A DNA stretch of 64,000 nt. Source: Vreelandella subglaciescola. GTDB taxonomy: Bacteria > Pseudomonadota > Gammaproteobacteria > Pseudomonadales > Halomonadaceae. Position 1 is the stretch's first letter, and every line of letters begins with the position of its first letter. The position numbers and the translations under genes were made by a program. The DNA is taken from the NCBI RefSeq assembly GCF_900142895.1, contig NZ_LT670847.1, positions 1,984,001-2,048,000 of the forward strand. Direction: 5' to 3'. The notes below the pieces were generated by a model. It made no database searches and was not told the DNA's origin. It was given only the letters and a program-made list of their open reading frames with translations. Below, piece by piece: positions 25,571 through 40,156 of this stretch.

Positions 25571-26677
25571 TTATCCTTGTGTGTCTGCGGCGGGCTCGTC
25601 AGCCACCTTGATCTGATGATCCGCCATAAACTCGCGGCCGAAAAACGCGGCAAAGGCGGGGCTTGCCAGACTCTGCCAGCTGTCACCATCACGGATCAGC
25701 ATCAGCACCTTGAGATCCAGCGCCTGAGCCAGCGCCATGCCTTCCTTATCGCCCAGCACGGTCATTGCCGTGGCCCAGGCGTCGGCCCGGGCGTTGGACG
25801 GGTGCACCACGGTAACCGAGGCAAGCGAGTGGGTAATCGGCCGCCCGGTGCGCGGATCAATGGTGTGCGAAAAGCGCTGGCCGTCCTGCTCGAAATAGTT
25901 GCGGTAGTCGCCCGAGGTGGCCACCGACATATCCGACAGGGGAATCACGTACTGCGCGCTGCGCTGTTTTGCCTGAGGTTTTTCAATGCCGATATGCCAG
26001 GGCGTTTGCGCGTCAGCGTCGCGATAACCGTGGGTGATCAGGTCACCGCCCAGATTAACCAGATAGTTCTCAATGCCCTGCTGGTCAAGGTAATGCGCCA
26101 CGCGGTCGGTGCCGTAGCCCTTGGCCACGGCGGAAAGGTCGACGAATACGTCCCGGGTACGCCGCGCCCGATTGGCATCGGTATCGACGTTCAGGGCGTC
26201 AAAGCCCACCTGTTCAAGGCGCGCGTCAAGCTCGTCCTCGTCAGGAATTGCCTTGGGTTCGGCTTCGGGGCCAAAGCTCCACAGGTTGACCAATCCGCCA
26301 ATGGTCACGTCAAAGGCGCCGTCGCTTTGCCGGGCCACCTGCTGGCTGATCGCCATCACCTTGATCAGCGGTGCCGGCAGCGTTTGCCACTCGTCCAGCG
26401 GCGCGTGATTGAAGGCCACCAGATCGCTGTCGTCGCGGTAGGTCGACATGGCTTCATCGACGCTCTCAAGCTCGGCCAGAAAGCCCTCTTCCAGCGCGTC
26501 GGCGTCGCTTTGGGTCAGCGGGTCCGACACGCTGACCTGATAAAAACTGCCAAATACGCCGCCTTCAAAACTGACCGGCGTAGTCAGCGTCTGCTCGCCC
26601 TGAGAGCAGCCGGCAACCAGCGCCAGCGCGATGAGACCAAGCCCTGCTGCCAGTGCCCTGACGGTTATATGTCGCAT
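25571..26677 (-). CDS. apbE: FAD:protein FMN transferase ApbE lipoprotein
   Basis: 368 aa with a lipoprotein signal (LALVAGC). It attaches FMN to Thr residues of exported flavoproteins such as RnfG/NqrC. Family motifs are GSFYQVSV, DVTIGGLVNLWSFGP, DLSAVAKGYGTDRVA, NLGGDL, HTIDPRTGRPI and ADAWATAMTVLG. It lies between uppP and glmU; no flavoprotein target is in the window. Confidence 0.93.
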   Translation of the reverse strand: MRHITVRALAAGLGLIALALVAGCSQGEQTLTTPVSFEGGVFGSFYQVSVSDPLTQSDADALEEGFLAELESVDEAMSTYRDDSDLVAFNHAPLDEWQTLPAPLIKVMAISQQVARQSDGAFDVTIGGLVNLWSFGPEAEPKAIPDEDELDARLEQVGFDALNVDTDANRARRTRDVFVDLSAVAKGYGTDRVAHYLDQQGIENYLVNLGGDLITHGYRDADAQTPWHIGIEKPQAKQRSAQYVIPLSDMSVATSGDYRNYFEQDGQRFSHTIDPRTGRPITHSLASVTVVHPSNARADAWATAMTVLGDKEGMALAQALDLKVLMLIRDGDSWQSLASPAFAAFFGREFMADHQIKVADEPAADTQG

Positions 26678-26737
26678 GTTGATTACCTGTCCTGTTGTCT
26701 AACCCTTTTAACCCTAAATTGCTGCTGTCTGAACCGC

Positions 26738-27538
26738 TTAGCCATAAAACAACCACAGCAGCCATACGCCCAGCACAATGCGGTAGATCACGAAGGGCTG
26801 CATGCCCAGCCGCTTGATGAACGCCAGAAAGAGGTGGATACACAGATAGGCGCTGATGCCCGCAAGCGCCGTGCCCGAGAGCAGGGTCAGCCAGTCAACC
26901 GGCGCGGCCTGGCGACCGAGAGTGATGGCTTCCATGCCGCCGGCCAGCACGATCACGGGGATCGAAAGCAGAAAGGAAAACCGCGCTGCGGCCTCACGGC
27001 TCATGCCCAGCATCAGCGCGGCGGTGATGGTAATACCCGAGCGCGACGTGCCGGGAATCAGCGCCAGCGCCTGGGCCAGGCCGATCAGCGCGATATCGCG
27101 CCAGCGCAGCTGATACTCGTCGCGGCTGCCTTTATGGCCCCAATCGGCGTAGCCCAACAGCAGGCCAAAGCCGATCAGCGCGACGCCGATAATCAGCGTG
27201 GAGCGCATGTTATCCTTCACCACGTCGTGCAGCAGCAGGCCGATAACACAGACCGGCAGCGTGGCCAGCGCCACCCCCAGCGCCAGCCGGGCATCGCGAT
27301 CCACGGCCTTGCCTTTAAGCGCGGCAAAGCTGCTTTGCAGCATGGCAAAAATCTCACGGCGAAAATAGGCGATCACCGCCAGCAGGCTGCCCATGTGCAG
27401 GGCTACGTCGAACGCCAGCCCCTGGTCTTCCCAGGTGGTTAACGCCGGCACCAGAATCAAATGGGCCGAACTCGATACCGGCAAAAACTCGGTGAACCCC
27501 TGCACCACGGCTAATACGATGACCTGTAACCAATCCAT
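26738..27538 (-). CDS. uppP: Undecaprenyl-diphosphate phosphatase
   Basis: Polytopic membrane enzyme of 266 aa that recycles the lipid carrier for peptidoglycan synthesis. Catalytic motifs GFTEFLPVSSSAHL and PGTSRSG are intact. The ATG at 27538 with AGGG 7 nt upstream gives the family-standard start MDWLQ; 26 upstream codons to 27616 are excluded. Synthesis of UDP-GlcNAc (glmU/glmS) just downstream serves the same cell-wall pathway. Confidence 0.95.
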   Translation of the reverse strand: MDWLQVIVLAVVQGFTEFLPVSSSAHLILVPALTTWEDQGLAFDVALHMGSLLAVIAYFRREIFAMLQSSFAALKGKAVDRDARLALGVALATLPVCVIGLLLHDVVKDNMRSTLIIGVALIGFGLLLGYADWGHKGSRDEYQLRWRDIALIGLAQALALIPGTSRSGITITAALMLGMSREAAARFSFLLSIPVIVLAGGMEAITLGRQAAPVDWLTLLSGTALAGISAYLCIHLFLAFIKRLGMQPFVIYRIVLGVWLLWLFYG

Positions 27539-27730
27539 GCATAACCCTGAGGAAATTAGTAAGAGAAAACCAGTTAGAAAAAAACCATTCGTTGACGGTG
27601 AATAACTGGCGCCCAAGAATACACGTCTGCCGCCGCATTGTCCGCCCTGCCCAGCTGCGCGATGGTAGGGTGTTGCGCTACAATGGGCCGCCGCGCCACG
27701 AGGAGCGCTGCACGTTGTTAAAGGTTATTT

Positions 27731-28912
27731 ATGAGCGCTAATGCCGACACCCAGGCAGAACAAATGAGCCGCGAAGCCAAACACGTTACCTATGTGGGTG
27801 CCTGGCTTAACGGCGTACTCAGCGTGGCCAAGGTTGTTGTCGGTTCCTGGGTCGGCTCGGCGGCGCTGATTGCCGACGGCATCCACTCGTTTTCCGATCT
27901 GGTTACCGACGCCTTTGTCCTTGCGGGCATTCATTACGGCCGCCAGGGGCCCGACCACGATCACCCTTACGGCCATGGCCGCATCGAAACGCTGACCACG
28001 CTGCTATTGGGCAGCGTGCTGATCTTTGTCGCCGGCGGCATTGCCTGGTCGAGCCTTGAGCGGTTGTTCAGCGGCGAAGGCATCGGCGCACCGGGCATCT
28101 GGGCGATCCTGCTTGCCGGCCTTGCGTTGCTCTCTAAAGAGTGGATCTTTCGCTACACCCTGCGCGTGGCCAAGCGGGTCAAATCCAGGCTGCTGGAAGC
28201 CAACGCCTGGCATTCGCGCAGCGATGCTCTGTCGACCGTAGTGGTGCTGGTGGCGATGATTGCCGCGCAGTTTGGCTTGGGCTGGGTCGACGCCGTGGCC
28301 GCGATTATCGTCGGCCTGCTGGTGGGGAAAGTCGGCTGGGATCTGCTCTGGGAATCCGCCCGCGAACTGGTGGATACCGCGCTGCCCGATGACACTCAGC
28401 AGCAGATGCATGAGGTTGCCGAGAGCGTGCCGGGCGTCGAGAGCGTGCACGACCTGCGCACCCGCCAGTCGGCCGGCTGGGTGATGGTCGACTTGCACGT
28501 GGTGGTCGCGCAACGCGTCAGCGTCTCGGAAGCCCACGAAATCGGCAACGAAGTCAGCCGTCGCCTGCGCCATGCCTTTCCCGCGCTGACCGACGTCACC
28601 TTCCACGTCGATCCCGAAGACGACGCCGGCGAAGGCGATCCCAGCCGCCTGCCGGGCCTGCCGCTACGCCCCGAGGTCGAAGCGACGCTGGACGAACGCT
28701 GGTACGCCAATCCGATATGGCGCACCCGCGCCGAGCTGCAGCTGCACTACCTGAACGGCCAGGTCTCGGTCTCGCTGATCATCGGCGATGAGATTCAGCA
28801 GCCGCCGCAATGCCTGGCCAGCCAGCTCAAGGCGCTGGCCGACGACGTCGAATGGCTGGGCAACGTCGAAATACTGCTGATTACCCGCGCCACCAGCAGC
28901 GCCACCGGCTAG
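27731..28912 (+). CDS. Cation diffusion facilitator family metal exporter
   Basis: 393 aa. Six transmembrane helices with the metal site residues DLVTD in helix 2 and HSRSD in helix 5 (Asp-Asp/His-Asp, as in FieF-type zinc/iron exporters). The loop PDHDHPYGHGRIETL is characteristic. A cytosolic domain (VESVHDLRTRQSAGWVMVDL) follows. About 100 further residues at the C-terminus exceed FieF length and have no recognised motif. Its stop overlaps the convergent mgtE stop by four bases. Confidence 0.9.
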   Translation: MSANADTQAEQMSREAKHVTYVGAWLNGVLSVAKVVVGSWVGSAALIADGIHSFSDLVTDAFVLAGIHYGRQGPDHDHPYGHGRIETLTTLLLGSVLIFVAGGIAWSSLERLFSGEGIGAPGIWAILLAGLALLSKEWIFRYTLRVAKRVKSRLLEANAWHSRSDALSTVVVLVAMIAAQFGLGWVDAVAAIIVGLLVGKVGWDLLWESARELVDTALPDDTQQQMHEVAESVPGVESVHDLRTRQSAGWVMVDLHVVVAQRVSVSEAHEIGNEVSRRLRHAFPALTDVTFHVDPEDDAGEGDPSRLPGLPLRPEVEATLDERWYANPIWRTRAELQLHYLNGQVSVSLIIGDEIQQPPQCLASQLKALADDVEWLGNVEILLITRATSSATG

Positions 28913-30327
28913 CCGGCGACGTTGGACAACACGGCCGTGGCGATGCTGAAATAGATCACCACGCCGGAGGCGTCGATCAGCGTTGTCACCAGCGGTGCCG
29001 AAGCCGTGGCCGGGTCGATCTTGAAGCGCTCCAGCACAAACGGCAGGCACATCCCCAGCAGGCTGCCGAACAGCACGATGGTAATCATGCTGGTGGCCAC
29101 GATGAATGCGACTGCGTCGCCGCCGCGCATGATGCCGATCGGCGTCACCGCGATCGCCATGGTCAGACCCAGCGAGCCGGCCACCAGCAGTTCGCGCCCC
29201 AGCAGTTTGCCCCAGTCCTTCCCGCCCACATCGCCGGTGGCCATGCCGCGCACCATTAGCGTGGCCGCCTGGGCGCCGGCGTTACCACCGCTGCCGATCA
29301 ATAGCGGCAGGAAAAATACCAGCGCGACCTGGGCGGCAATGGTGTCTTCAAAGTAGGCAATGCCGGCACCGGAAAACAGGTTGGCAAATACCAGCAGCAC
29401 CAGCCACATCACCCGTTTGCGGTAAAGTGTCCACAGCGGTACACGGCTGATGCCGTCTTCCAGCTGGCCGATGGACATCCCCTTGTGGATATCTTCGGTG
29501 GCCTCGGATTCAACCACGTCCATGGCGTCATCGTGGGTAACGATGCCGACCATACGGTTGTCGATATCGATTACCGGCAGCGCGATCAGGTCGTAGCGCG
29601 CCACGATACGCGCCACTTCTTCCTGCAGCTCATCCACCGCGGCGCTGATCACATCCTTGATCATGATGTCGTCCACCACCGCGCCGGGGCGCGCCACCAT
29701 CAGCTGGCGCAGCGACATGGTGCCGATCAGCTCACCGTCGTTTGAAAGCACGTAAAGCTGGTAGACCGTTTCCGCGTCCGGGGCGGTCTGGCGCACGCGC
29801 ATCAGCGCCTGGGATACCGTCATGCCGCTGGCGATGGCCACATAGTCAGAGGTCATGATGGCGCCGGCGCAGCCTTCCTCATAGCTGGCCAGGCGCTTGA
29901 GTTCTTCCCGCTCCTTGCGGGCCATGCGCCGCAGCAGCGCTTCGCGGCGGTCGTCATCCAGCAGGTTGAAGAGGTCGGCACGCTCATCCGAGCCCATTTC
30001 TTCGAGCAGCTTCAACACCTGACTATCGTCGAGCGTGCCCACGATAAGCAGCTGATAGTCGCCGGGCAGATAGCCCAGCACGTTGGCCGCCCGGTCGGTG
30101 GCCAGAATGTCCAGCGTGGTCACCGCCACGTCGAGGGCGTCGTCTTCCTCGATCAGGGTTTCCAGCACCTCACCGATGTCGGGCGAACGGATCTCGCTGA
30201 GCCGATCAGCCACCGCCTCGCGACCGGGCATATCGGCCGGTGCCGCATCGTCGGCCTGTGACGTGGGGGCAATCAGGGCCAGCAGATCATCTTTTACCGC
30301 TTCCAGGGTATTATCATTAAGTGCCAT
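28909..30327 (-). CDS. mgtE: Magnesium transporter MgtE
   Basis: 472-aa Mg2+ channel. It has an N-terminal MgtE_N superhelix (YLPGDYQLLIVGTLDDSQVL), two CBS domains (YVAIASGMTVSQALMRVR; DLIALPVIDIDNRMVGIVTH) that sense Mg2+, and a five-helix pore domain with RVPLWTLYRKR and the GSGGNAGAQAATLMVRGMA pore region. Length and domain order are family-standard. It sits just beyond the atp operon terminator with its own start region. Confidence 0.95.
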   Translation of the reverse strand: MALNDNTLEAVKDDLLALIAPTSQADDAAPADMPGREAVADRLSEIRSPDIGEVLETLIEEDDALDVAVTTLDILATDRAANVLGYLPGDYQLLIVGTLDDSQVLKLLEEMGSDERADLFNLLDDDRREALLRRMARKEREELKRLASYEEGCAGAIMTSDYVAIASGMTVSQALMRVRQTAPDAETVYQLYVLSNDGELIGTMSLRQLMVARPGAVVDDIMIKDVISAAVDELQEEVARIVARYDLIALPVIDIDNRMVGIVTHDDAMDVVESEATEDIHKGMSIGQLEDGISRVPLWTLYRKRVMWLVLLVFANLFSGAGIAYFEDTIAAQVALVFFLPLLIGSGGNAGAQAATLMVRGMATGDVGGKDWGKLLGRELLVAGSLGLTMAIAVTPIGIMRGGDAVAFIVATSMITIVLFGSLLGMCLPFVLERFKIDPATASAPLVTTLIDASGVVIYFSIATAVLSNVAG

Positions 30328-30418
30328 GGTTATCCTCCAAGCGGTAGGTGTATCAGCAGAACAGGTCGTTCAAACAATAGCGTGATCGCAAGCATGCGTT
30401 TGTGGCTATCTTAACAGA

Positions 30419-30462
30419 CAAAAAAAACGCCCCTTGAATCCGTCGAGGGACTCAAGGGGCGT
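30419..30462 (-). terminator. Rho-independent terminator of the atp operon
   Basis: An 11-bp perfect stem, ACGCCCCTTGA (30427-30437) with TCAAGGGGCGT (30452-30462), is followed on the minus strand by eight U residues (A-run 30419-30426). It lies 27 bp past the atpC stop and upstream of mgtE. Confidence 0.92.
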
Positions 30463-30488
30463 GGGTCTGGCCGGGTTGCCTGGTGTGG

Positions 30489-30911
30489 CTAGCGACCCCT
30501 GTTGCGCAACAGCTGGATAGTACGCAGCTTGGCAACGGCCTCGGCAAGCTCTGCGGACGCTCGAGTATAGTCAAGCTCGGCAGACTTGTCGTTAAAGGCC
30601 TTGAGCGCCTCGCGGCGTGACTCTTCGGCGGCGGCCTCGTCGAGGTCGTGCGCACGAATGGCCGAGTCCGCAAGGATCGTAACCACGTCAGGCTGCACTT
30701 CCATGAAGCCGCCGGAAACGAAGAAGTTTTCCTCGTTGCCGCCGTCAAACTTCACGCGTACCGGCCCCGGTTTCAACGACGTCAGCAGCGGGGCGTGCCC
30801 CGGCAAAACGCCGAGATCACCCGACGTGCCTGAAGCAATCACCTGCTCAACGCTGCCTGAGTAGATGGATGCTTCGGCGCTGACGATATTGCAAGTAAAG
30901 CTATTCGCCAT
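30489..30911 (-). CDS. atpC: ATP synthase F1 subunit epsilon
   Basis: 140 aa, last gene of the F1Fo operon. Central-stalk subunit that regulates ATPase activity. The beta-sandwich domain contains SGDLGVLPGHAPLLTSLKPG and a C-terminal two-helix region ends KLRTIQLLRNRGR. The start is 24 bp after the atpD stop. Confidence 0.96.
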   Translation of the reverse strand: MANSFTCNIVSAEASIYSGSVEQVIASGTSGDLGVLPGHAPLLTSLKPGPVRVKFDGGNEENFFVSGGFMEVQPDVVTILADSAIRAHDLDEAAAEESRREALKAFNDKSAELDYTRASAELAEAVAKLRTIQLLRNRGR

Positions 30912-30935
30912 GGCGAATCCCCCTGGTGAACGGGA

Positions 30936-32327
<1,392 letters not shown>

Positions 32328-32379
32328 TTAAAACCTGCAAATGAAACCTGTGTGCCGGGAGGTAGTACCTCCCGAGGCG

Positions 32380-33264
32380 TTATACGGCAGCGGCACCGCC
32401 GACGATTTCAGAAATTTCCTGGGTAATGGCGGCCTGACGGGCCTTGTTGTATACCATTTCCAGATCGTCGACCAGGTCGCCGGCGTTGTCGGTGGCGCTC
32501 TTCATGGCAATCATGCGCGCCGCCTGCTCGCAGGCGCCGTTCTCCACAACCGCCTGATATACCTGCGATTCGATAAAGCGAACCAGCAGGCTATCGAGCA
32601 ACGCCTTGGCATCCGGTTCATACAGGTAGTCCCAGCTTCGGGGACGGGCATTTTCCTGATCCTGCTCGTCGTCGCCCACGTCGGACGACAACGGCAGAAG
32701 CTGGCGCACCGTCGGCCGCTGCGTCATGGTGTTAACGAATTCGTTATTCACCACGTACAGGCGGTCGAGATGGCCTTCGTCATATGCTTCGAGCATGACC
32801 TTGACGCTACCAATCAGATCGTCGGCCCGGGGTGTTTCACCCAGGCCACTTTTGGCTGCCACCAGCTTGCCGCCATATTTGTTGAAAAAGCTGCTCGCCT
32901 TGCTGCCCAGCGCACAGAACTCGAGCTCTGCGCCCTGGTCACGCCAGGCGGCGGCGTCTTTCACCGCGGTCTTGAACAGGTTGGTATTCAAGCCACCGCA
33001 AAGACCACGATCCGACGACACCACGATATAACCGACGCGCTTGACCTCGTCACGCGCCACCGTATAGGCGTGCTTGTACTCGGGGTTGGCATCGGCAATG
33101 TGGGCCACCACGTTGCGGATCTGCCGGGCGTAAGGCTGGCTGGCCTTCATCAGATCTTGTGCTTTACGCATTTTCGATGCAGCGACCATTTCCATGGCGC
33201 TGGTGATCTTCTGCGTATTTTTGATGCTCCCGATCTGGGTGCGTATCTCTTTTGCAGCTGCCAT
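32380..33264 (-). CDS. atpG: ATP synthase F1 subunit gamma
   Basis: 294 aa rotor shaft. The N-terminal helix ([20 protein letters not shown]) and C-terminal helix ([20 protein letters not shown]) form the coiled coil that rotates inside the alpha3beta3 ring. Also typical is [10 protein letters not shown]. Gaps to its neighbours are about 65-70 bp. Confidence 0.97.
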   Translation of the reverse strand: MAAAKEIRTQIGSIKNTQKITSAMEMVAASKMRKAQDLMKASQPYARQIRNVVAHIADANPEYKHAYTVARDEVKRVGYIVVSSDRGLCGGLNTNLFKTAVKDAAAWRDQGAELEFCALGSKASSFFNKYGGKLVAAKSGLGETPRADDLIGSVKVMLEAYDEGHLDRLYVVNNEFVNTMTQRPTVRQLLPLSSDVGDDEQDQENARPRSWDYLYEPDAKALLDSLLVRFIESQVYQAVVENGACEQAARMIAMKSATDNAGDLVDDLEMVYNKARQAAITQEISEIVGGAAAV

Positions 33265-33334
33265 AGCGATCTACCTTTCGTTCGTGGCTCTCAGAGAAGA
33301 AGGCAGGCTCACCCTGCAAGGTGAGCCAGGCGCT

Positions 33335-34879
<1,545 letters not shown>

Positions 34880-34895
34880 GCCATGTCCCTCAAAC

Positions 34896-35447
34896 TCAAG
34901 TGGTCAGCGCTTCGGAAAGGCGGTTCAATCGACCGCGCACCGAGCCGTCGATAACGGTATCGCCGGCGCGCAGGATGGCGCCGCCAATCAGCGACTTGTC
35001 CACCTGAGTGGTAATAGAGATGTCGCGATTCAGACGTTTTTTAAGCGCGTTGAGCAGCGTCGTTTGCTGCTTCTCATCGAGCTTAAAGGCTGACGTCACG
35101 TTTACGTCGATACGCTGCTCGTGCTCCGCGCGCAGCTGTTCAAACTGAGCGGCAATGGCGCCAAGGGCGCCGAGGCGATGCTGCCCCGCCAGGTTGGCAA
35201 GGAAACGCTCGAGGCCTTTCCCTGCTCCCTTGGCTGCTTTGCCGTCCGCCAGCAGGCCGGTCAGAAAGGCGACTTTCTGCTCGTTGGCCAGCCGGGGGCT
35301 GCTCAGCAGACGGCTCGCATCTGCGTCGAGCGTCACTTGACCCAGCAGGGTCAGTGCGTCAGACCAGGCCGGTAGCGCATCGTGATCGCGCGCATATTCA
35401 AACGCTGCCTTGGCGTAAGGACGAGCGACGGTAAATTGTTCCGCCAT
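34896..35447 (-). CDS. atpH: ATP synthase F1 subunit delta
   Basis: 183 aa peripheral-stalk subunit joining F1 to the b dimer. The N-terminal helical domain begins [17 protein letters not shown] and the C-terminal strand contains [20 protein letters not shown], the conserved delta signature. It lies 16 bp upstream of atpA. Confidence 0.96.
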   Translation of the reverse strand: MAEQFTVARPYAKAAFEYARDHDALPAWSDALTLLGQVTLDADASRLLSSPRLANEQKVAFLTGLLADGKAAKGAGKGLERFLANLAGQHRLGALGAIAAQFEQLRAEHEQRIDVNVTSAFKLDEKQQTTLLNALKKRLNRDISITTQVDKSLIGGAILRAGDTVIDGSVRGRLNRLSEALTT

Positions 35448-35458
35448 GGTTCACCTCC

Positions 35459-35929
35459 TTACAGTTCGGCAGCCAGCTCATCAAGCAGCTTGCGATGCGC
35501 TTTCTCGTCGACAGCACCTTCCAGCACGCGCTCGGCGCCGAGTACCGCAAGATGGGCGACCTGGGCGCGCAGCTCTTCGCGAGCGCGCTGCATGTCCTGC
35601 TCGATAGCGGAGCGAGCACCGGTAATCATGCGCTCGCCTTCGGCGCGAGCCTGCTCGCGTGCATCTTCGACAATGTGCGCGGAACGGGTATTCGCCTGCT
35701 CGAGAAGCTGCGACGCCTGCTCTTTGCTTTCACGCAGCGTCTTCTCTGCCTGCTCTTGCGCCATTTCAAGGTCGCGAGATGCACGGCTGGCTGCGTCCAG
35801 ACCATCAGCAATTTTCTTCTGGCGCTCATGGAGCGCATTGCTGATCGGCGGCCACACATACTTTATGCAAAACCAGACAAAGATCGCGAAGGCGATCGTC
35901 TGCCCGATTAGCGTCATGTTGATATTCAC
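35459..35929 (-). CDS. atpF: ATP synthase Fo subunit b
   Basis: 156 aa, the same length as the E. coli subunit. The start is a GTG at 35929 (MNINMTLIGQTIAF), with GAGGT 9 nt upstream; E. coli atpF also uses GTG. An upstream open extension to 35998 is unsupported. One N-terminal membrane helix is followed by a long charged coiled coil that forms the stator stalk. It is 11 bp upstream of atpH. Confidence 0.95.
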   Translation of the reverse strand: MNINMTLIGQTIAFAIFVWFCIKYVWPPISNALHERQKKIADGLDAASRASRDLEMAQEQAEKTLRESKEQASQLLEQANTRSAHIVEDAREQARAEGERMITGARSAIEQDMQRAREELRAQVAHLAVLGAERVLEGAVDEKAHRKLLDELAAEL

Positions 35930-36004
35930 AGGGGTGTACCTCTGACAAGTTCGTGGCGACCGGAGTGAAACAAAACCGAGCGGCCAGCGCCCGGTCAAAC
36001 TTGT

Positions 36005-36259
<255 letters not shown>

Positions 36260-36284
36260 TTATGGGTTTAAAAGTGTTGCTTGG

Positions 36285-37530
<1,246 letters not shown>

Positions 37531-37724
37531 TCAGGCCATGTTCCAGAGCATGCGTCTCAAGGGCGCAAGCCCGTGTGATCACAGCCTGCAAAATCATGCG
37601 CGATTATAGGGAAGCGCTATCACTCCTTCAACCGAACAGCGCATTTTTTCGACGTTATCGCGCTATTTTGCGACCAATACGCAAGATTTTAGCGCAGTTG
37701 GACGCGCCAGATTTAATAAGCCTG

Positions 37725-38660
37725 CTAGCGAATATGCCCGAGGATACCGTCCAGTTCTTCAAGGCTGGTGTAGCGGATGGTCAGCGCGCCCTTGCCTTTT
37801 TTGCCCTGTTTGATGGAAACCGGTGCACCCAGCTGTTCGCTAAGCCGGGTTTCCAGGCCCGCCACGTCGGACGAATTTGCCTGGGCGGCCGGCTTCCTGG
37901 GAGGAGACGCCGTCTGTGCCGCCACGTTTTTCACCAGCGCTTCGGTAGCACGCACGGTCAGGTCCTGATTGACGACGTCGTGGGCCACACGGCGCTGCTG
38001 TTGGCCTTCAAGCGCGAGCAGCGCCCGGGCATGCCCCATATCCAGATCGCCGCGTTCCAGCAGGGTCTGCACGTCGGTTTCCAGACTCAACAGGCGCAGC
38101 AGGTTGGCGACCTGGGTGCGCGATTTGCCCACGGTATCGGCAATTTGCTGCTGGGTGAGCGAGAACTCGTCGCTCAGGCGCTTGAACGCCAGCGCTTCTT
38201 CTATCGCGTTGAGGTTTTCACGCTGAATGTTTTCAATCAGCGAAAGCGCCAGCGCGACGTCGTCGCCCACGTCACGAATAATCGCGGGAATAACGTCGAG
38301 TTCGGCAAGCTGGGCGGCACGAAAGCGGCGTTCACCGGCAATGATTTCGTAGCGTTGCTCACCCACCGCGCGCACCACGATGGGCTGCATGACGCCCTGG
38401 GCGCGAATGGAGTCGGCCAGTTCTTCAAGCGCTTCGGGATGAAAGTCGCGCCGTGGCTGATATTTGCCCCGAGCGAGCTGGCCCAGCGGCAGTCGCTCAA
38501 GACGCTCGACAGTTGCTTCGGCATCGCCGGCGGGCACCGCCGTCGCATCATCAAGGGCGAAGCTGGTCGCTTCAGCGGTCAGTTCCAAACCATCACGGTG
38601 GCGGGCACCGGCGCCGATCAGAGCGTCCAGCCCGCGCCCCAGCGCACGTTTACGCGTCAT
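37725..38660 (-). CDS. parB: Chromosome partitioning protein ParB
   Basis: 311-aa CTP-dependent DNA clamp that binds parS near oriC. The N-terminus has RALGRGLDALIG, the ParB/Srx domain has GKYQPRRDFHPEALEELADS and GERRFRAAQ, and a helix-turn-helix (SLTQQQIADTVGKSRTQVAN) follows, then a C-terminal dimer domain. It follows parA by 47 bp. No parS site was found in the window. Confidence 0.96.
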   Translation of the reverse strand: MTRKRALGRGLDALIGAGARHRDGLELTAEATSFALDDATAVPAGDAEATVERLERLPLGQLARGKYQPRRDFHPEALEELADSIRAQGVMQPIVVRAVGEQRYEIIAGERRFRAAQLAELDVIPAIIRDVGDDVALALSLIENIQRENLNAIEEALAFKRLSDEFSLTQQQIADTVGKSRTQVANLLRLLSLETDVQTLLERGDLDMGHARALLALEGQQQRRVAHDVVNQDLTVRATEALVKNVAAQTASPPRKPAAQANSSDVAGLETRLSEQLGAPVSIKQGKKGKGALTIRYTSLEELDGILGHIR

Positions 38661-38707
38661 TCGCTTTTCCTCGTCATCAACCGAACGTTCATCAAAGCAC
38701 TCGTGTA

Positions 38708-39475
38708 TTAAAGCGCCAGCCGCTGAAGCATTTCCTTGGCGAGTACGCGATAGGCCTGGCTGCCGCGTGAGAACCGGGCGTAATGGTTCACCGGCAGGCC
38801 GTGGCTTGGCGCTTCGGCGAGCTTGACGTTGCGCGGAATGGTCGCCTTGAGCAGTTTATCGCCGAAATAGCCGCGCAGCTGGCTGTCAACCTCGCGGGTC
38901 AGGCTCATGCGCTTATCGTACATGGTGCGCAGGATACCCGAAATTTCAAGCGTCGGGTTGATGCTTTCTTTGATCTGCTCGATGGTATCCAGCAGGGCCG
39001 AGAGCCCTTCCAGGGCGTAAAACTCGCACTGCAGCGGGATCAGCACGCCGTCCGCGGCGGTCAGCGCATTGACCGTGAGCATGTTAAGCGACGGCGGGCA
39101 GTCGATCAGCATCACGTCGTAATCGTCGCTTAGTGCTTTCAGGGCGCTGGCCAGGCGGCTCTGGCGCTCATCAAGCTGCAGTAGTTCGACCTCTGCCGCG
39201 GTCAGGTCACCGTTGCCCGGCAGCACATCATAGCCCGCCGGCAGATCCCGGACGATGGCCTGCTGAGCAGCAGTATCTTCCAGCAGTACGTCGAGCACGC
39301 TGGTCTCCAGCGTGTGCTTGTCGATACCGCTGCCCATGCTGGCATGCCCCTGAGGGTCAAGATCCACCAGCAATACGCGGCGTCCAAGTGCCGCCAGACT
39401 GGCCGCAAGATTGACGGCGGAAGTGGTCTTGCCAACGCCGCCTTTCTGGTTGGTCAGGGCAATGATCTGGCTCAC
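38708..39475 (-). CDS. parA: Chromosome partitioning ATPase ParA
   Basis: 255-aa Walker-type ATPase with the deviant Walker A KGGVGKTT near the N-terminus, switch I region NGDLTAAEVELL and VMLIDCPPSLNMLTVNAL as Walker A'/B. It pairs with ParB to segregate newly replicated origins and is encoded about 2.7 kb from oriC, as is usual. Confidence 0.97.
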   Translation of the reverse strand: MSQIIALTNQKGGVGKTTSAVNLAASLAALGRRVLLVDLDPQGHASMGSGIDKHTLETSVLDVLLEDTAAQQAIVRDLPAGYDVLPGNGDLTAAEVELLQLDERQSRLASALKALSDDYDVMLIDCPPSLNMLTVNALTAADGVLIPLQCEFYALEGLSALLDTIEQIKESINPTLEISGILRTMYDKRMSLTREVDSQLRGYFGDKLLKATIPRNVKLAEAPSHGLPVNHYARFSRGSQAYRVLAKEMLQRLAL

Positions 39476-39487
39476 TTACGGCTCTCC

Positions 39488-40156
39488 TTACGGGGTCAGA
39501 ATCAAAAGTTGCCGCTCGGCGGTAGCAAAAGGCACGTCGAGCCGGTGGCGATGCGCAAGCGTCACTCCTGCGGGCAGGGCTTCGAGCTCGTCGTCGGCTC
39601 CGGGGCCTTTCATCGCCAGCCAGCGCCCGCCCGCTGCGGGTAGTTGGCGTGTCAGGGTAATGAAATCTTCCAGACTGGCAAAGGCGCGGGAGATCACCTG
39701 ATCAAAACCACCGGCTTCGAATGACTCAACCCGAACTTGTTCCGGGGTGACGTTATCCAGCCCCAGCTCCATCACCGCCTGACGCTGAAAGCGTACCTTT
39801 TTGCCGTTGCTATCGAGCAGCGTCACGTTGAGTTCAGGCATTAAAATCGCCAGCACCAGCCCGGGAAACCCCGGACCGGCGCCCACGTCGAGCAGCGTTG
39901 TGGGGCGGATGAATGGCATCACCGCGGCGCTGTCGAGCACGTGGCGAGAGACCATCTCGTTAATGTCGCGCACCGCGGTGAGGTTATAAGCCCGGTTCCA
40001 CTTGTGCAACAAGGCCACCAGCCCCAATAGCCGGCGGCGCTGCTCGTCATCGGCGGTAATGCCCAAGGCATCAAGGCCGTCGTCCAGGCGCGCGGCGACG
40101 GTATCAGGCAGCGTTGCTATCAGCGCCGCTGACGGCCCTTGCGTTGCAGTGCTCAT
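39488..40156 (-). CDS. rsmG: 16S rRNA (guanine527-N7)-methyltransferase
   Basis: 222-aa RsmG/GidB. It methylates G527 of 16S rRNA; loss gives low-level streptomycin resistance. The SAM motif [17 protein letters not shown] and the [12 protein letters not shown] segment are clear. The start overlaps the mnmG stop by four bases (ATGA), the common gidA-gidB coupling. Confidence 0.96.
   Translation of the reverse strand: MSTATQGPSAALIATLPDTVAARLDDGLDALGITADDEQRRRLLGLVALLHKWNRAYNLTAVRDINEMVSRHVLDSAAVMPFIRPTTLLDVGAGPGFPGLVLAILMPELNVTLLDSNGKKVRFQRQAVMELGLDNVTPEQVRVESFEAGGFDQVISRAFASLEDFITLTRQLPAAGGRWLAMKGPGADDELEALPAGVTLAHRHRLDVPFATAERQLLILTP

Noticed and set aside
30328..30418. Magnesium riboswitch upstream of mgtE
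   Set aside because: The leader is under 100 bp and shows no M-box-like conserved elements; the atp terminator is downstream on the same strand.
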